A DNA stretch of 64,000 nt from Phoronis australis (taxonomy: Eukaryota > Phoronida > Phoronidae). Under the pieces are notes generated by a model. The model did no database searches and was not told where the DNA came from. It was given only the letters and a program-made list of their open reading frames with translations. Positions 34,080 to 46,198 of the stretch are shown piece by piece. The DNA is taken from assembly GCA_002633005.1 (NCBI GenBank), contig NMRA01000088.1:667318-731317 (forward strand), given 5' to 3'. The position numbers and the translations under genes were made by a program. Position 1 is the first letter of the stretch. Each line of letters starts with the position of its first letter.

Positions 34080-35155
34080 TACGAGACAAACGCGGAGCGT
34101 TGAAAGGCTCCTGCTATTACACCCCAAGCGGTGTGCTTCAAGAGATGGTTTTTAGTATCATAAATATGACCATCACATGGCAAAAAATACCTCGAACCCG
34201 TCCGAAATTGTGAAGGCGTCGTCTCTCTGTTACAAAGCTTTTTGCCAAAATGCATGAAAATCCAGTAAAGGACTATAAAGATACAAAGGCAGACGAATAT
34301 GTAGAAAATAAAGTTGCCACTAGGAGGCACAGCAGTAGTCAGAGCCGTCCAAAAAGTCGTAGGCAGTCATTGTCACTTTTAGTAGACGTATAGTCATGCT
34401 TGCAAAAAATATAAAATCTCCACAAAGGGCCGCTACTGTTGTCAAACCCAGTCAGAAATCAGCGCCAACCATGAAACATAACTGCTAAGTTTAATAATGA
34501 CTCTTAGAGCACTTTGGCGGATAAAGAGGCGGACGCCAAAAGCGCACTCGAATTAATAAAAATGGCCAGTAGGTGGCGTAGAATATGTCTAATCCGCTCG
34601 GCAGTGAAAAGGCATTGTTGTCTGTTTGCCAAATTGCACGAAAATCCACCGGTAACTCAAATAACAGAGGCAAACGTAAAAATATACAATTGCCATGCAC
34701 TAGAGGGCACAGCTATAGTCAGATTGGTCTGAATTTCGTCGTTATCTGTTGTCATTTCCATAGGAACACATCTTCCTAATTTCAAAAAGATCCTCTAAAG
34801 ACTTAAGCTATGGACGAAAAAAACAAAATTGCCACTAGGAGGCGACAGTGCAGTAAAATCCGTCTGCAAATCAGCGTCAGTTGCGGTCTTCTCATCAGGA
34901 ACAAATCTGCCAATATCCATAATCATCATTTGCATTGTTAAGGCACAGAGAAGCTAACGACAAAAACGTACTAAAAGCATAAATTTTAAATGGCCTCCAG
35001 TTGACTAAAAATACGTTAAGTCCGTCCAAAAATTGAAGAAGGCGTCATTGCCGCCTTAATAGAAACCTGTCAAATTTCATGAAAATCCACCAAGGAACTC
35101 AAAAGATACAGAGGCAAACATGAAAAACTAAAATTGCCACTAGGGGGCAGAGTGG
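34080..35155 (+). repeat. Degenerate tandem repeat (about 140-bp unit) with a CTCF-like motif per unit
   Basis: Successive units share 'catgaaaatccac', 'gatacagaggcaaac' and 'attgccactagg-ggca-ag', followed by 'agtcag-tccgtc'. CTCF-core-like words lie at 34317-34329 (CCACTAGGAGGCA), 34566-34578 (CCAGTAGGTGGCG), 34697-34709 (GCACTAGAGGGCA), 34832-34844 (CCACTAGGAGGCG) and 35137-35149 (CCACTAGGGGGCA), with worn versions near 34431 and 34994. The animal CTCF consensus CCASYAGRKGGCR is matched in four or five of these. The copies are diverged, so the array is old. Confidence 0.7.
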
Positions 35156-35159
35156 TAGT

Positions 35160-35318
35160 GGGATGGGCTAGTCTCCTGCACACACCCTCTTGATTGGTTG
35201 GGGTCTGCTACAGCGTACTTTTCCATCGGCATACTCGGAATATCATTGGCTGTTCCGATTTCAAGAAACAAAGCATTCTATTGGTCAGTTGTATAATAGG
35301 TCAAACTAGTGCAACAAC
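35160..35318 (+). promoter_or_regulatory. Promoter-like region with three ATTGG boxes
   Basis: ATTGG (reverse CCAAT, the NF-Y core) at 35193-35197, 35244-35248 and 35280-35284, all in the same orientation, ahead of ATG 35319 in an ACAACATGGCG context. No TATA box seen. Confidence 0.3.
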
Positions 35319-35483
35319 ATGGCGACTTCCAGTGAAGGAATGACATTGGATTTACAGCTATATAAATCTCTCTGTTTTCATCAAACTTTCGCAGTTCAAA
35401 GCTACCGAGTCAAGGAATACATCACCATTAACGTATACGAAACATTTAATGATAATTATCTTGTATATTGTGCTGTATTCTGA
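35319..35483 (+). CDS. Short open frame after promoter-like region, unknown
   Basis: 54 codons from ATGGCGACTTCC to TGA, beginning MATSSEGMTLDLQLYKSL. No known domain, no signal peptide. The start context and upstream ATTGG boxes are the only support. It could be the first exon of a longer gene, but I see no good donor inside it. Confidence 0.22.
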   Translation: MATSSEGMTLDLQLYKSLCFHQTFAVQSYRVKEYITINVYETFNDNYLVYCAVF

Positions 35484-36218
35484 AGAGATGTGAAATAATT
35501 TGTGGAAGAGATACCCAGTAGATTACCCACAAACAGTACTACAGAGCACAGTCACTTTTTTAGTCATAGCACTGAAGTGAATAACAGGAAATGAGTAGCT
35601 GAGTGAGTCGCAGCCACGGGAGTTTGTCTCGATCTTTTTAGAGCATACATTGAATTAAATTTCAGCAAAAAGCACTCTGGGTTTCAGCGGTTTTGGTGCA
35701 AAAATGGATCATTTTGTACAGTTCCAGCCAAAAAGTAAAATTAATCCTTTCGTGTGGAATTTATTTGGAAATGCACCCTTTCATGGTGACTTTTGCAATG
35801 GCCGAGTCACTGGTCAGAGGCACATTTGTTCATATGACATTTATGCAAGTCTCTCTCCTGGACCTTAACTCGTCGGCTGTTGCAATTTTTTTTTAGTTTT
35901 CACGTTCACATGATGTCAAGTGCTGCAGTTCGCAACAATCATCTGTTAAACTTCAGTCTAATTGCAAACCAACGTCCCAGATCCATTTTATAACATTCTG
36001 AAACTATTAAGGTTTACTGTAATCAAAGCATCCTGTAGTTAGACATTGTAAGCAAGCGAACTTTATAAACCTGGTTCGTTGAAATGACTGCAGTTGCAAA
36101 AACATTTCACACATATTTCAAAACTCGGGCTTGGCGTACTTCGAAGATTTTAAGTTGGGTCACTTAACCTAAATTGACGGTTTCTTGTGCGTTAGATGGG
36201 TTGGATTGTTATCCAGGC

Positions 36219-36348
36219 AATAGTCACTCACTGGCAATCCGCATTTTGAGAACCAGTTTTAACGCCTGCTATTCAGTGAAAAACAGGTTCCTGATAATCA
36301 GTGGAAAAAACTGGTTCTCAAAGTGCGGGACCCCTGTGTGAGACTATT
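36219..36348. mobile_element. 130-bp miniature inverted-repeat element
   Basis: Outer ends aatagtc-cac-ca are inverted at the other side, and the inner arms 'ttgagaaccagtttt' and 'aaaactggttctcaa' pair perfectly. The arms total about 38 bp. No target duplication is obvious. Confidence 0.6.
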
Positions 36349-38997
36349 ACCATCATGTTTTGCTCAGTGTTTTGAGCAACATGCTAGCGTTTCATTCTTG
36401 TGGTTATGATCTAGATAATACAGCAGTGATTTTAGTCAACATTTCGGTCTTTTCGAGCAGTTTTTCAAAACAACAAATTCGACTCTTATTGAGGGGGCCT
36501 CCTCGTGGCAAGAGCTGGGCAGTGTGAAATGCTTCAGAACATTAGTTCGCACTGGCAAACACCCTCACGTTGATTTGAAATTAAAAAACCGTGACATCAT
36601 TAATGTGTTTCTAAAAACATTTCACTCAGAGGCAACAAAACACATAACATGCCAAGAAATGTGTCTAACTAGGCATTAACATAGCTGTGAGATGCGCAAC
36701 AGGGCTACCCCCTGTTCACTGCAGACCCTTCCCCTGGTACAAATTCATTTCAGTTTTGTGCTTCCCCAGCTCCCCTCTCCCTGTCCCCTGTTCATGTAGT
36801 GCCTCCAGGTTGCCTCTCGTTTCAGTCACAATCATTGGTCGCCAACAATTTCACGTTTGGCAACCTCTATTGAATAATTCTGGCTACACCAGTGGTGTTG
36901 GGGGAATAGGTTATTAACCCTAGTGATCATAGAGTAAAAGATACTTATCTTGAGCTCACATAAAAGTAGAATAGAAAATGACAAAAAAAAATCTCGAGTT
37001 AAAAGATGAGATCTAGGGCTCGGGTGCTACTTTCATAATTGTCTATGCTTTTAAAAGACAGTGAACCTTGATGTGCAACTTGAGAGGCAGTTAGGTCTTT
37101 AGTTCGAGTCTGAGTTCGAGTTTTTACTAGAAACTTTTGAGTTTTTACTCAAATGTTTACATGTTACTACACGAGACGCTGGATGAATGGCAACAGCGTT
37201 GCTGGCTACTTGCAGAGTAGATTCGCCGTGCGTTATTGCCGATTTTTGGCGTTGCGATTTTGGAGTTTATTTCAGTTTTGAACATCGATTTCTCGGCGAT
37301 GCGTAAACGGATTGCTACAAAATTTCGAATACTTGCTAATTGATACCTTCCGAAGAGAACGAGTTCTCAGAATCTCAATTTGGTATGAATTTTTTTTTTT
37401 TGGAACGAAGCCATCAAAAATCAAGAGTACGACCATTTTTGCTCAAAATGCTCTAAAAAGTAGATAATTAAAAAATTAAGACCTATTTCAAAACTCTGAG
37501 AAACTGTTCCCTCTAAAATGCCGTTATCAACATGTTGATAAAAGATTGTAGAAACAATATTTTTAAAATCTCTGTTCAAAGTCAAAAATGTTTTACTAAA
37601 AAACGCATTTCTCGTGAAAAAAGATAAGTAAATAAGAAGAATAAATTTTGTTAGGAAATTTATTCAATTTAAAGAAAATATGTATTTTGTAGGAATTACA
37701 GCTAACAGTATTTAAGACGTTCGCACATAAATACAGCTTGGTAAACAAGCGTTCAGTTACCGAGTTACGTAAACCCTTTGAGATAAGGACTTCTGGTCTC
37801 ACGTAAGACGCTACGAACCGTATTGTGTTGTTAGAAACATCAACTCTATTCACAGAACGAGCTTTGAGCCTTTCTTATAACAGTGAGGGGCTATTCAAGA
37901 GATGTTTCAGTTACAGAAAACACTGGTTTAATGACACCGTAATTATCAAACCCCAAATATTCAAAGTTTGATGACACATTTTACACTAGGATTTGCACTT
38001 GGTAGACCTGAGTTCTCAATAACAAGGAGACGGGCGCGTTGGGAATTCTTTTGCGTGTTTCAAAATGCGGGAAAGCTACCTTTGTGTGTATTAGATTACA
38101 TGTAGCTGCACCAATAACGAGTGTACTTTTGAACTACAGGCTCACCTTCTGGTCGTCAGAGCGGCAAATGGTCATTAGCGTTTGCACTAATAGGCCTTAT
38201 TCAATAAATGGTATTGTGCCGTGGTTTTGACTCACAAGCGAAATTGAAACCTATAACTGTCGCCGACTGCAATTAGCAAAGCGACTTCCTGGAACGACCG
38301 ATTCACCGATTACTCGGTTATTTCTTTATTAGGTTTTGCAAAATCATAATCACTTACCAGAGAAACACTCTCTTGGGACCTGTAAATTTAGCCCGGTCTA
38401 CAACATGTTTGATGGTCTGTGTTGTCGCGGTGGTGCAATGGCTCAAAATGCTACTTAGATACGTGTCATTAAACTGAGTGCCTACGTTTGAATAATTGAT
38501 CGTCGACTGTTGTACACAGTGAGTACAAAATACGTCTGTTAGCCTATCGTGTATGCCAGTCACCCGACTCGTACGTCCTCAATTAAGCCAGTAGTCAATT
38601 CACTTACTTGTATTTGTATATTTCGTCCGTCTCCATTTCTCTCTTTTGCCTTTTTACTATTCATGACACAGCTGGGGAACCTAGAATTTTCAAAATGCAC
38701 TATCGAAAGTCGTTCTACTCTCGAGGCTGCTTGGACTATATTGACAGAAGGCTACCATTATTTCACGTATAATGATAGAGGTCAGTGTGACGTCTGGGGA
38801 CGCGTTCCGCAGACGAAAGACACTCGCGAGTCATGTTGGTGTCAGTAGTGCAAAGCCCGTTTCTAGTATTCTCGCGTCGTGCTGTGGGTCTAACTACCAG
38901 GGCACGCACATAAGGTTGAGCAACAGCCTCCTTCACATCCTGCTGTTTTTAGGTACATCTTCGATAATTTTATATCTTAGTGATCGGTTTGTAGCAA
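36349..38997. other. No gene recognised
   Basis: AT-rich, with Phe/Lys-like runs at 37300-37700 and a 'cgagtttttact' word shared with the foldback family near 37110-37150. None of the frames carries a recognisable domain. Confidence 0.6.
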
Positions 38998-39558
38998 ACT
39001 TTATCCCATATGCGTTGAATAAGTCGAGTGCAATACGGCCGTGTGATATTGTTTTCCGAATTCATCCCTCGCACTACTTCAACAGTGCCCTCTGACACGG
39101 AAAGTTCAGAAGGTAGGTCAATGTCGACTCGACGTCGTTAGCCGATTCGATCTTCAAATTTTCCAAAAGTAGTTTAAAATATAAACAGTATAAACAACAC
39201 TCAACATGCAATCAGGTCTCTAACGTAACATCTGGTACAAAACTGTTTATTACATGACACTTCTGTCTCAGTTTTCAATTGCTAAATATCATATCGTCTG
39301 TAACTCAGGCGCCGATTCGTCGGTATCTACAATATCAAATATTCTTGTTATTTAACTATTTTCATGAACTGTTACAAGTTCAATGCATGTTTACCGTTGT
39401 TTTCATCTTTGTTATCTATTTTCAAGTAATGAATCGTTACATTTAAAACGGTTTCTTTTACTAGAGAAAACTTGCAACCTAACGTGCAAGCACATACATA
39501 TAGGATGCGATCCGCTACGTGAACAGTCTGGTTGAAGTTTTTAAAAAACTTACGCAGG
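38998..39558 (+). repeat. Duplicated segment, copy A (uninterrupted)
   Basis: Matches 42131-42316 and then 45827-46198 in order: 'gagtgcaatacggcc', 'ggtaggtcaatgtcgactcg', 'actcaacatgcaatca', 'tctgtctcagtttt', 'tgaac-gtctggttgaag'. It therefore shows the state before insertion of the 3.5-kb element. The copies differ by many substitutions. The right end is replaced by a tRNA-like sequence at 39566. Confidence 0.8.
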
Positions 39559-39565
39559 AGGCAAT

Positions 39566-39632
39566 GTGGCCTAGTGTGATAGGTGCCCGACTTCTTTACT
39601 CGAGGTCGTGGGTTCGAGTCCCACTGGGCCAC
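39566..39632 (+). repeat. tRNA-like sequence, probably a SINE head or tRNA pseudogene
   Basis: GTGGCCT at the start pairs with GGGCCAC at the end over seven positions (last pair G-T). GGTTCGAGTCC near 39610 is a perfect B box, and GTGGG/CCCAC make the T stem. At 67 bases it is shorter than a tRNA, and the D and anticodon arms do not fold well. The reverse strand gives the WDSNPRP peptide typical of such repeats. I would not call it a working tRNA. Confidence 0.6.
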
Positions 39633-39639
39633 ACTGCTA

Positions 39640-41682
39640 GACCCTTAAGTCAGGTTTCTAGCTTCTCAGCTGGGTTTTAACTATATATTAATAAATCACA
39701 AAAATAGTTCCGTGTGATCAGTGCAATGGACCCCCATGCGCGGCCTGCGCACGTCTGGAACAACGTGTACCAAACCGCCTGCAATTATTTTATACAAAAG
39801 AAACTTACGAGTTCGAAGAGTATGGGATAACTACAAAACGTACTTCGATTGGCATAGATAAAGTAATATCCCTATCGACATTATTCCACGTATCAATACG
39901 TTTTATGAATGTATTCATGTTTTAGTATTTCTTAAGAAGTACTGTGCGAATTATTGTTTTCTATATTTCAATATGTGCTATAATGGTGAACGTGCAGTGT
40001 CTGCATGTGTGTACGTGCTTGACAGAGAGTGTTGTCTTACTTGAATTATTAAATGAATTCCCTTGTTAAAAAAAATCTCGCGCTCGCTTCATGGTGACGG
40101 GTCTCTGTCAAACTAAACGCCAAATAGTGGATAACGGTGGACTGGTGGTGATTGTGTAACGTAACCAATTGCTGATTAAAGACAAAATAGATATAGATGC
40201 GAGAAAGACAAAAGGTTACTAAACAAATAACTAAAGTTAATTGGGGAATGAACAAGTCAGTTTTGCAAAATCAAAAATAAACAAGTCAAAGACAGACCAG
40301 TGAAGAATTCATGAGGACAAGTTGCACTGCGTTGGGTGTACTCAATCGACTATGACAAGCTGCTGCTGGGCTGCGCTAGGAGAATGTACTAACCCCAGGA
40401 CACTTGTCATTTTCCGCATTCAGAAATTGTAAGAGCCCTGAAATGTTGCTTAGATATATGAGCATACACATTCCATAGATCACAGTTTCCTCTACATTTC
40501 TCTGACTTAAACCATATGGCTGTGATTACTAGTTTGGGAGATATTGGCAGGTTTATGTAATTGTACACACATACTTGAATTATATGACTGGAGCCAGACG
40601 TGAGATGATGACAGTGGATCAGTTTTCTTTCACTAAGGCTGTGATGAAGATGTACATATGGTGAAAATCTCCATTAAATTCTGGACAACTTTTATGTTGG
40701 CTTCTTTTCCGTGAAATTAACATTTCCCCTTCAAATTTCCTATTTAAAATTGTCATGACATTAGTCTGGGTGACCTTCATAACAGCTTAGTGCACAGCAG
40801 TAGTGGTGACCTACTTAGCTCAGCACACAGGGAAAGTTGGCTGAATAGAGGCACAGCCTTCGCATTGGTCTGCTGTTATCACGTGCCTCGAGTTTGGTCA
40901 GCTCTTGGCTCTTATAGGCTGATGATTGCCACGTGTCTTTAGGGGCGTTTTTCTTTAAACCTCGCTTTCAGTTCACTTTGTTCCGGCCACATTGTTGTAC
41001 GTCAAAACTCATTCAATTTTCCCACCCTCTTCCTCCCAGTTTTCGTCATTCTCTCGTACTTCCACGTGGCCGGCGCTTTTTATTGCCCATCTTACCAGAG
41101 ATTACCTATTATACGTTATTTACCTGTATTCATTTTATTGTAATTGTACTAGTCATAATAAATGACCTTATATCGCCTACCTCGGTCTCCTTTTCATCTC
41201 TGGTAACGAGCTTGCGACTCACGTATCATTTATCTATTATTCGGGACATATGTCGATCATAAAATTGTACGATGTCGCTTCTGAAAAATCAGATTAATCG
41301 TTTTTCGATGATTTCTAAGTCGAGGCTAGTCCAGATAGCAATCAGTCCTTTGTCTAGCGTTCCTCTACCCTTTTGTCCGTGAAACATCGGAGTCTCTAAC
41401 GCATCCTGGGTCCGTGAGCCCTCATCTAATCATGGCATGTAGGCCTAACTAACATTTGATTAATAAATACAAATATATTTTACTGCATAGTACAACAAAT
41501 ACAAGTGAATAACCCGGCATTAACGTGAGTTTTTATCAAGATTACCAGAGAGACAGTGTGGACAAGATCACGGCTTTTTCACGTGAAACACCGCCAGTGA
41601 TGGACGGACTGGTTGGTCGTTAGACATAACGGTCCGATTTGAACAATCCAGCGTACCTCGTACTATAAAACAGCCCGCACTC
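39640..41682. other. No gene recognised
   Basis: Ordinary AT-rich sequence. The 109-codon frame near 40933-41262 is Phe/Ser/Leu-rich and has no recognisable domain. Confidence 0.55.
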
Positions 41683-41950
41683 ATAACAGCATACCTGAAC
41701 ATTAATAGCCTGCGACATAAAGTGAACAATGCCCTTGACAGGCTGCAGAGGGTCCCAGTAGATATTTTATGAGTAGTGGAAACTAGGCTTTATAAAACTT
41801 TTCCGAGTGCACCATTTAACATTGACTATTGTAGATCCTTTCCACAGGAACTGAATGATTGTGGACTATGGGCGATATGCATTCTGACATTCCACGTCGG
41901 CGTGTAAATGACCTCGAGACAGATTTTCTAAAGACTTGTAAAAGTTGGTT
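41683..41950 (+). pseudogene. Non-LTR retrotransposon endonuclease fragment
   Basis: The frame reads ITAYLNINSLRHKVNNALDR, then LQRVPVDIL, stop, VVETRLYKTFPSAPFNID and on to DLETDFLKT after a shift. This is the start of the apurinic-type endonuclease domain of LINE-like elements, where the N of LNINSLR and the E of ETRL are catalytic positions. It has one internal stop and at least one frameshift, and no reverse transcriptase directly behind it. Clearly dead. Confidence 0.75.
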
Positions 41951-42130
41951 CGGGAGGTACACCTAATCAATCCTAGAAGGTACATGTAGCAGGCCATTGT
42001 TGGACCTGCACCGTCTTTAGTGATGCCTCGATATATCGTATCTTCTAGATATCACCCGCACTTCTCCAGAACTATGTGGTTAGCTAGAGCACGAGATCTA
42101 GATATGGCATGCAGGCGTTTAGTAACTTGA

Positions 42131-42316
42131 AATTCATCCCATAAGCATTGAATCAGCCGAGTGCAATACGGCCATGTGATATTGATTTCCGTATACCCCT
42201 CCCGGACTAATTCAACAGCACCCTCTGACGTGAAAAGTTCAAAGGTAGGTCAATGTCGACTCGACGTCATTAGCCGGTTCGATCATAAAACTTTCCCAAA
42301 ATAATTTAAAGTAATA
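42131..42316 (+). repeat. Duplicated segment, copy B, left part
   Basis: Corresponds to copy A 39002-39187. It ends at the left end of the inserted element. Confidence 0.8.
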
Positions 42317-42452
42317 CAATGGGGCTATTCGGAGAATTCACCTCGCGGTGTCGCTGCTGTACTAGTGGTGATTGAATTGCGCATGCGTGGCTGTCTGCAT
42401 GTAAACAACTGGTAAAAGATGCAATTTTTATCAAAATACGTCGTCGCGCTAA

Positions 42453-43325
42453 GCCTTATTACTGCTAATTTCCCTGGTGCAAGTCTTCGACAGGTGGCCA
42501 CAAATTCCCAAAAGACCCATGGTTACTTTATTCGTGGACAATTGCGGTCAACAGGGTCAACTAACTGACAAAAAGTGTGTGGATGCTGAAGCCCCGTGTG
42601 TGCTCTATGACTATGCAGTTCCATTCGGAGACTACACAACGTTACTTGGTAAGATTTTAGCAATCAGTTTCTATCAACATCGTTCGGTGATGTTATCCCC
42701 ACCAGTTACCCCACTGAATAACAGTTTTATTGAGTGGAACTAAGTGTTTCTTTTTGGAAACTCACCCGATGCCGGGTAGGCTAGCAGCACATATTCATAT
42801 TGTCCTGGGTGGGAGTGCTCCCAAAATAAGAGGTGTATGGTACGTGATGCACAGAAGTCAAGAGTGACTTTTTCACAGCAGTTTCTCTTCAAAACTATGC
42901 TGTTTCCAATAAAATTCTCTAGATGAGTGAGTTTCCTTATTTTATCGTGGACCCCACCCCCAGGACCACCAGCTCAGTTATCGAATTAACATGAATAAGC
43001 CTTAATTCAGTAAATGTCGTAACATTGCATTGGAAAAAAATTGACACCTAGAATGAATTTTACTTGTTGAGATCAGAAGCACATTTTAAGTGTCATGAAA
43101 AATACACATTGTTAAATCACTTTTAGCCTGTTTCACATATTTTAATTCAGATATTAAATAAGACTTGGGTACAAAGGTTATTAGTTTCTACACATAAACA
43201 TGAAGATGAAATGTCAAGTATGTTCTGCCTTACAAAAGTAGTTTTGTCTTGTCTTTTCTTTTACAATTTGCTAATATTTCTATTCTGTTACAGGCAAGAA
43301 AAAACAACTGAAACCAACCGCCTGA
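42453..43325 (+). CDS. Possible two-exon gene for a small Cys-containing protein inside the element
   Basis: Exon 1 is open from 42453 to 42648 and ends CTTG|gtaaga. Exon 2 starts at 43294 after a pyrimidine-rich tattctgttacag acceptor and closes at TGA 43323-43325. The spliced end reads YDYAVPFGDYTTLLG, then KKKQLKPTA and stop. Exon 1 contains a hydrophobic run ALLLLISLVQ and four cysteines (VDNCGQQG, DKKCVDAEAPCVLY gives three of them). The start is unclear: ATG 42419 gives MQFLSKYVVALSLITA, which looks like a signal peptide but is one base out of frame, and the first in-frame ATG is near 42522. Unrecognised; either a captured host gene or chance. Confidence 0.33.
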
Positions 43326-45751
43326 CCATCTATTTCACCGTTGGACAAAGTGAAAAGCAATCCTTCAGCAATAACCTGAGAGAATTGAACGTAATTCAGA
43401 AATTCAGCACCTGATATGCCTGATTATGGACTCCCTCGCAATGTTGTTTCTTTCTGTGCTTTTTCAGTTTGCCATTTGTTTTTAAATACACTGATAATTG
43501 TTTATTCTCGAATCTTGTGCATAGCAGATTCTTATCCAGCTAGCTACAATTGAAAACATACAATAAGACAATCGATGCAGTCACTGAATGTCATTTCCCC
43601 ATAATCTGTACCAAATTGAAAAGTTTTTACCAATAGTATAAAGCCTTTCTTCTGAAAGGAAAATTTAATGTCACTCAGCTTTTGGCTTTCATTTCACTGG
43701 GTTCTAGTTTCAATGGCCTATAGAAGCGCTTGTAAAAAAGGTCCAGTTTCAACACGTGGCTTTCTTTCATGTAACCTCATTCAGCCTCAATAACATCCAC
43801 AATTAGACCCTTGAAGGTAAACACAGCAGCATATCACTTGAATCGTTTTGAGCCCAAAATCAGACTCTGAACTAGACCAGAGTGTGACTAGGTCTTCTTT
43901 AGCTTCAGTCCCTCATGTTTCTTCCAGGAAAGGAAATAAGCTATTGTCCACACATGACTCATTGCCTATGAAAGGGCATCCTCACCAACAAGGCTTATTT
44001 GTGTAGCAGTCAGATATAGTTCATCTGGATACACAGACACTCCACTGGCACATTGTCTTATGGTAACTTAGTACTGCGATTCACATTTCTCCAGGGCCAC
44101 TGACTTGCACATTGTGCCATGCAGCACTGCTGGTGTGTGGAAGTGCTGTGGGAAGAGAACGGAGTAACAAAGCTTGTCTATGATACAGCTTGAAGTGGCC
44201 TTAAAATGTCACTGAACCTGGAACAAATATTGAAATATGAATAATTAAGTACTCCAGATTGGATCAAAAATGTTATCCCTGTTTTTCAAAAATATATGGT
44301 GATTGGTCTACAGTTTCACATAAAAGTAAATAATTACTATTTTCAGAAACCAAGGGTGTATATAATGAGTATTGCATAAAACTGTGTCTTTATTTTTTAT
44401 CCCTAGCCATAACAATTCTTTAAACGCATCACTTGTCTGTAAAATATACAAGTTTTTTGAGACAACTTCAAACCTTTGTTACCCATTTTCAAGCCTTTTT
44501 AATTTTGATACTTTCAGCAATTTTAAACTCAGATTACAGGTTCATGGGTCTGTCAAGCATACTTCTAGCCTAAGGTTGAGGGAACCGTTTTTCTTCTAAT
44601 AGAAGATATGAAGACTTGGGTCATTTAAAAATGATGGATAATCTTTCTGTTGTTTAAGAGTAATTACAAATCGTAAGGCACCATCAAAAATGCAATTTTC
44701 ACAAAAATGGCAGTCATTTGAATTTATAACGACTTGCAACATTTAAAGGCATGAGTTAAGACTATTCAGTCACTGTGAATTCGGAAAATGTAATATATTT
44801 TCGTGGTTTTACAATTGATACAAGTAGCAAAACAGTTTCATGAAATCAACTTGAAGGGACTTTGTGAAGGTTAAGAATTACCTCACCATGCTCTTTTCCC
44901 CAAACATGTATCACCTGTTATTTCCACACATTCAGTTGTACCAAATATTACAACCCCCCATGCCAATCCCCCCTCGGGACCTGAATAAGTAATTTAACAA
45001 AATGACTTTAAAAATAGCTGTTCCTTTTCAAAGGCTTTGTTCGTTGTCTCCAATATTGAAAGTAGGCTTTGACAACAGATCTGCACTGGATGGGAAGATC
45101 TTGTTGGTTAGCTGCAGTCAAATGCTAAAAACCAATTTTTGTCCATTCAGGGACAGTGCAGAAGCGATGCATATCTCCTCTGCACGGTACAAGCCTTCAA
45201 ACCTAAAAACCAAAGGTTACGTGAAAACTGACGTGATAGATTTCCATTTCAACGTGTAATAGATTTCCAGAAGACATATGATAGGGAGTAAACAAATAAT
45301 CTAATGCAATGGATATTTATCACTCACGTACCCTCTGCCATTGGGATTGGATTGTAATCTTCATTAACCTGTATCGAGTTGACAACATAAACATTCAGCA
45401 TTGATTGATGTAACTGTCACTGATAAACTTTTAGAAATCATTCCAAACAATAATAATGGTTTGATGTACGAAAAGATCCCGATTGCTACGTCAAGTATCG
45501 TATCACATATCACAACGTACAAAGATTAACTCTGGCTGGCGACCGACTGCCGCGAAGTCGACGTCGGCGAGTGCCTGAGTTAACAGGCATCGGTAGAATA
45601 ATCATGGAATAATCGTTAAAATAATCACAAACCTTACCTTTGCACGAGGTCGTGCTTACTTCCTCTCATAGAAGCACTCTTTTTACGCAATCTCAGAATC
45701 AGTTGGCACGGCTGCAAGCCATTTCACCATGTATTTAAAGGGCTCGCGAAA
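43326..45751. other. Interior of the 3.5-kb element, no gene recognised
   Basis: AT-rich with scattered frames under 90 codons. I see no DDE transposase, hATC dimerisation motif or retroviral-type motif. Confidence 0.6.
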
Positions 45752-45826
45752 TCGAGGCTGTTAATCTATCACCACTAGTACACGCACGCCCTCTAGTTAT
45801 TGTAGATTTTCCAAATAGCCCCATTG

Positions 45827-46198
45827 CAGTAGTACAAATTACACTCAACATGCAATCATGTCCCAAACGTAACATGTGTAACAAACTTGTTAATTATATG
45901 ACATTTCTGTCTCAGTTTTAAATTGCTAAATATTATACCGTCTGTAACTCAGTCGCCGATTCCTCCTGAACTACAATATCAAATATTGTTGTTATTTAAG
46001 TGTTTTCACGAAATGTTAGAGGTTCAGTGCACAATTACGTTGTTTTCATCTTTAATATATCTTTTCAAGTAATACAACGTTACATTTAAAACTGTGACTT
46101 TTGCTAGAGAAAACTTGTATACCTAACGCGCAAGAACATACATATAGGAAGTGATCGGCCACGTGAACTGTCTGGTTGAAGTATTTAAAAAATCTGCC
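45827..46198 (+). repeat. Duplicated segment, copy B, right part
   Basis: Corresponds to copy A 39186-39553: 'cactcaacatgcaatca', 'ctaaatat-ata-cgtctgtaactca', 'gtctggttgaag'. After 'gtatttaaaaaa' it departs from copy A, where the tRNA-like sequence is inserted. Confidence 0.8.

Larger units (their letters stand above)
42317..45826. mobile_element. 3.5-kb inserted element with CAATGGGGCTATT ends (hAT-like?)
   Basis: The left end CAATGGGGCTATTCGGA and right end (inwards) CAATGGGGCTATTTGGA are followed on both sides by an inner inverted block GTACTAGTGGTGAT (near 42359 and 45767). Flanks AAGTAATA and CAGTAGTA agree in six of eight positions, which would fit an old 8-bp hAT-type target duplication. 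The empty site is seen in copy A of the duplicated segment. No transposase is recognisable inside. The only structured reading frame is the small two-exon candidate at 42453-43325. Confidence 0.7.

Noticed and set aside
39372-39632. Minus-strand frame with the WDSNPRP peptide
   Set aside because: This peptide is the usual reverse translation of a tRNA-like B-box region, not a protein.
40933-41262. 109-codon plus frame
   Set aside because: Composition is Phe/Ser/Leu-rich from a pyrimidine-rich strand; no support.
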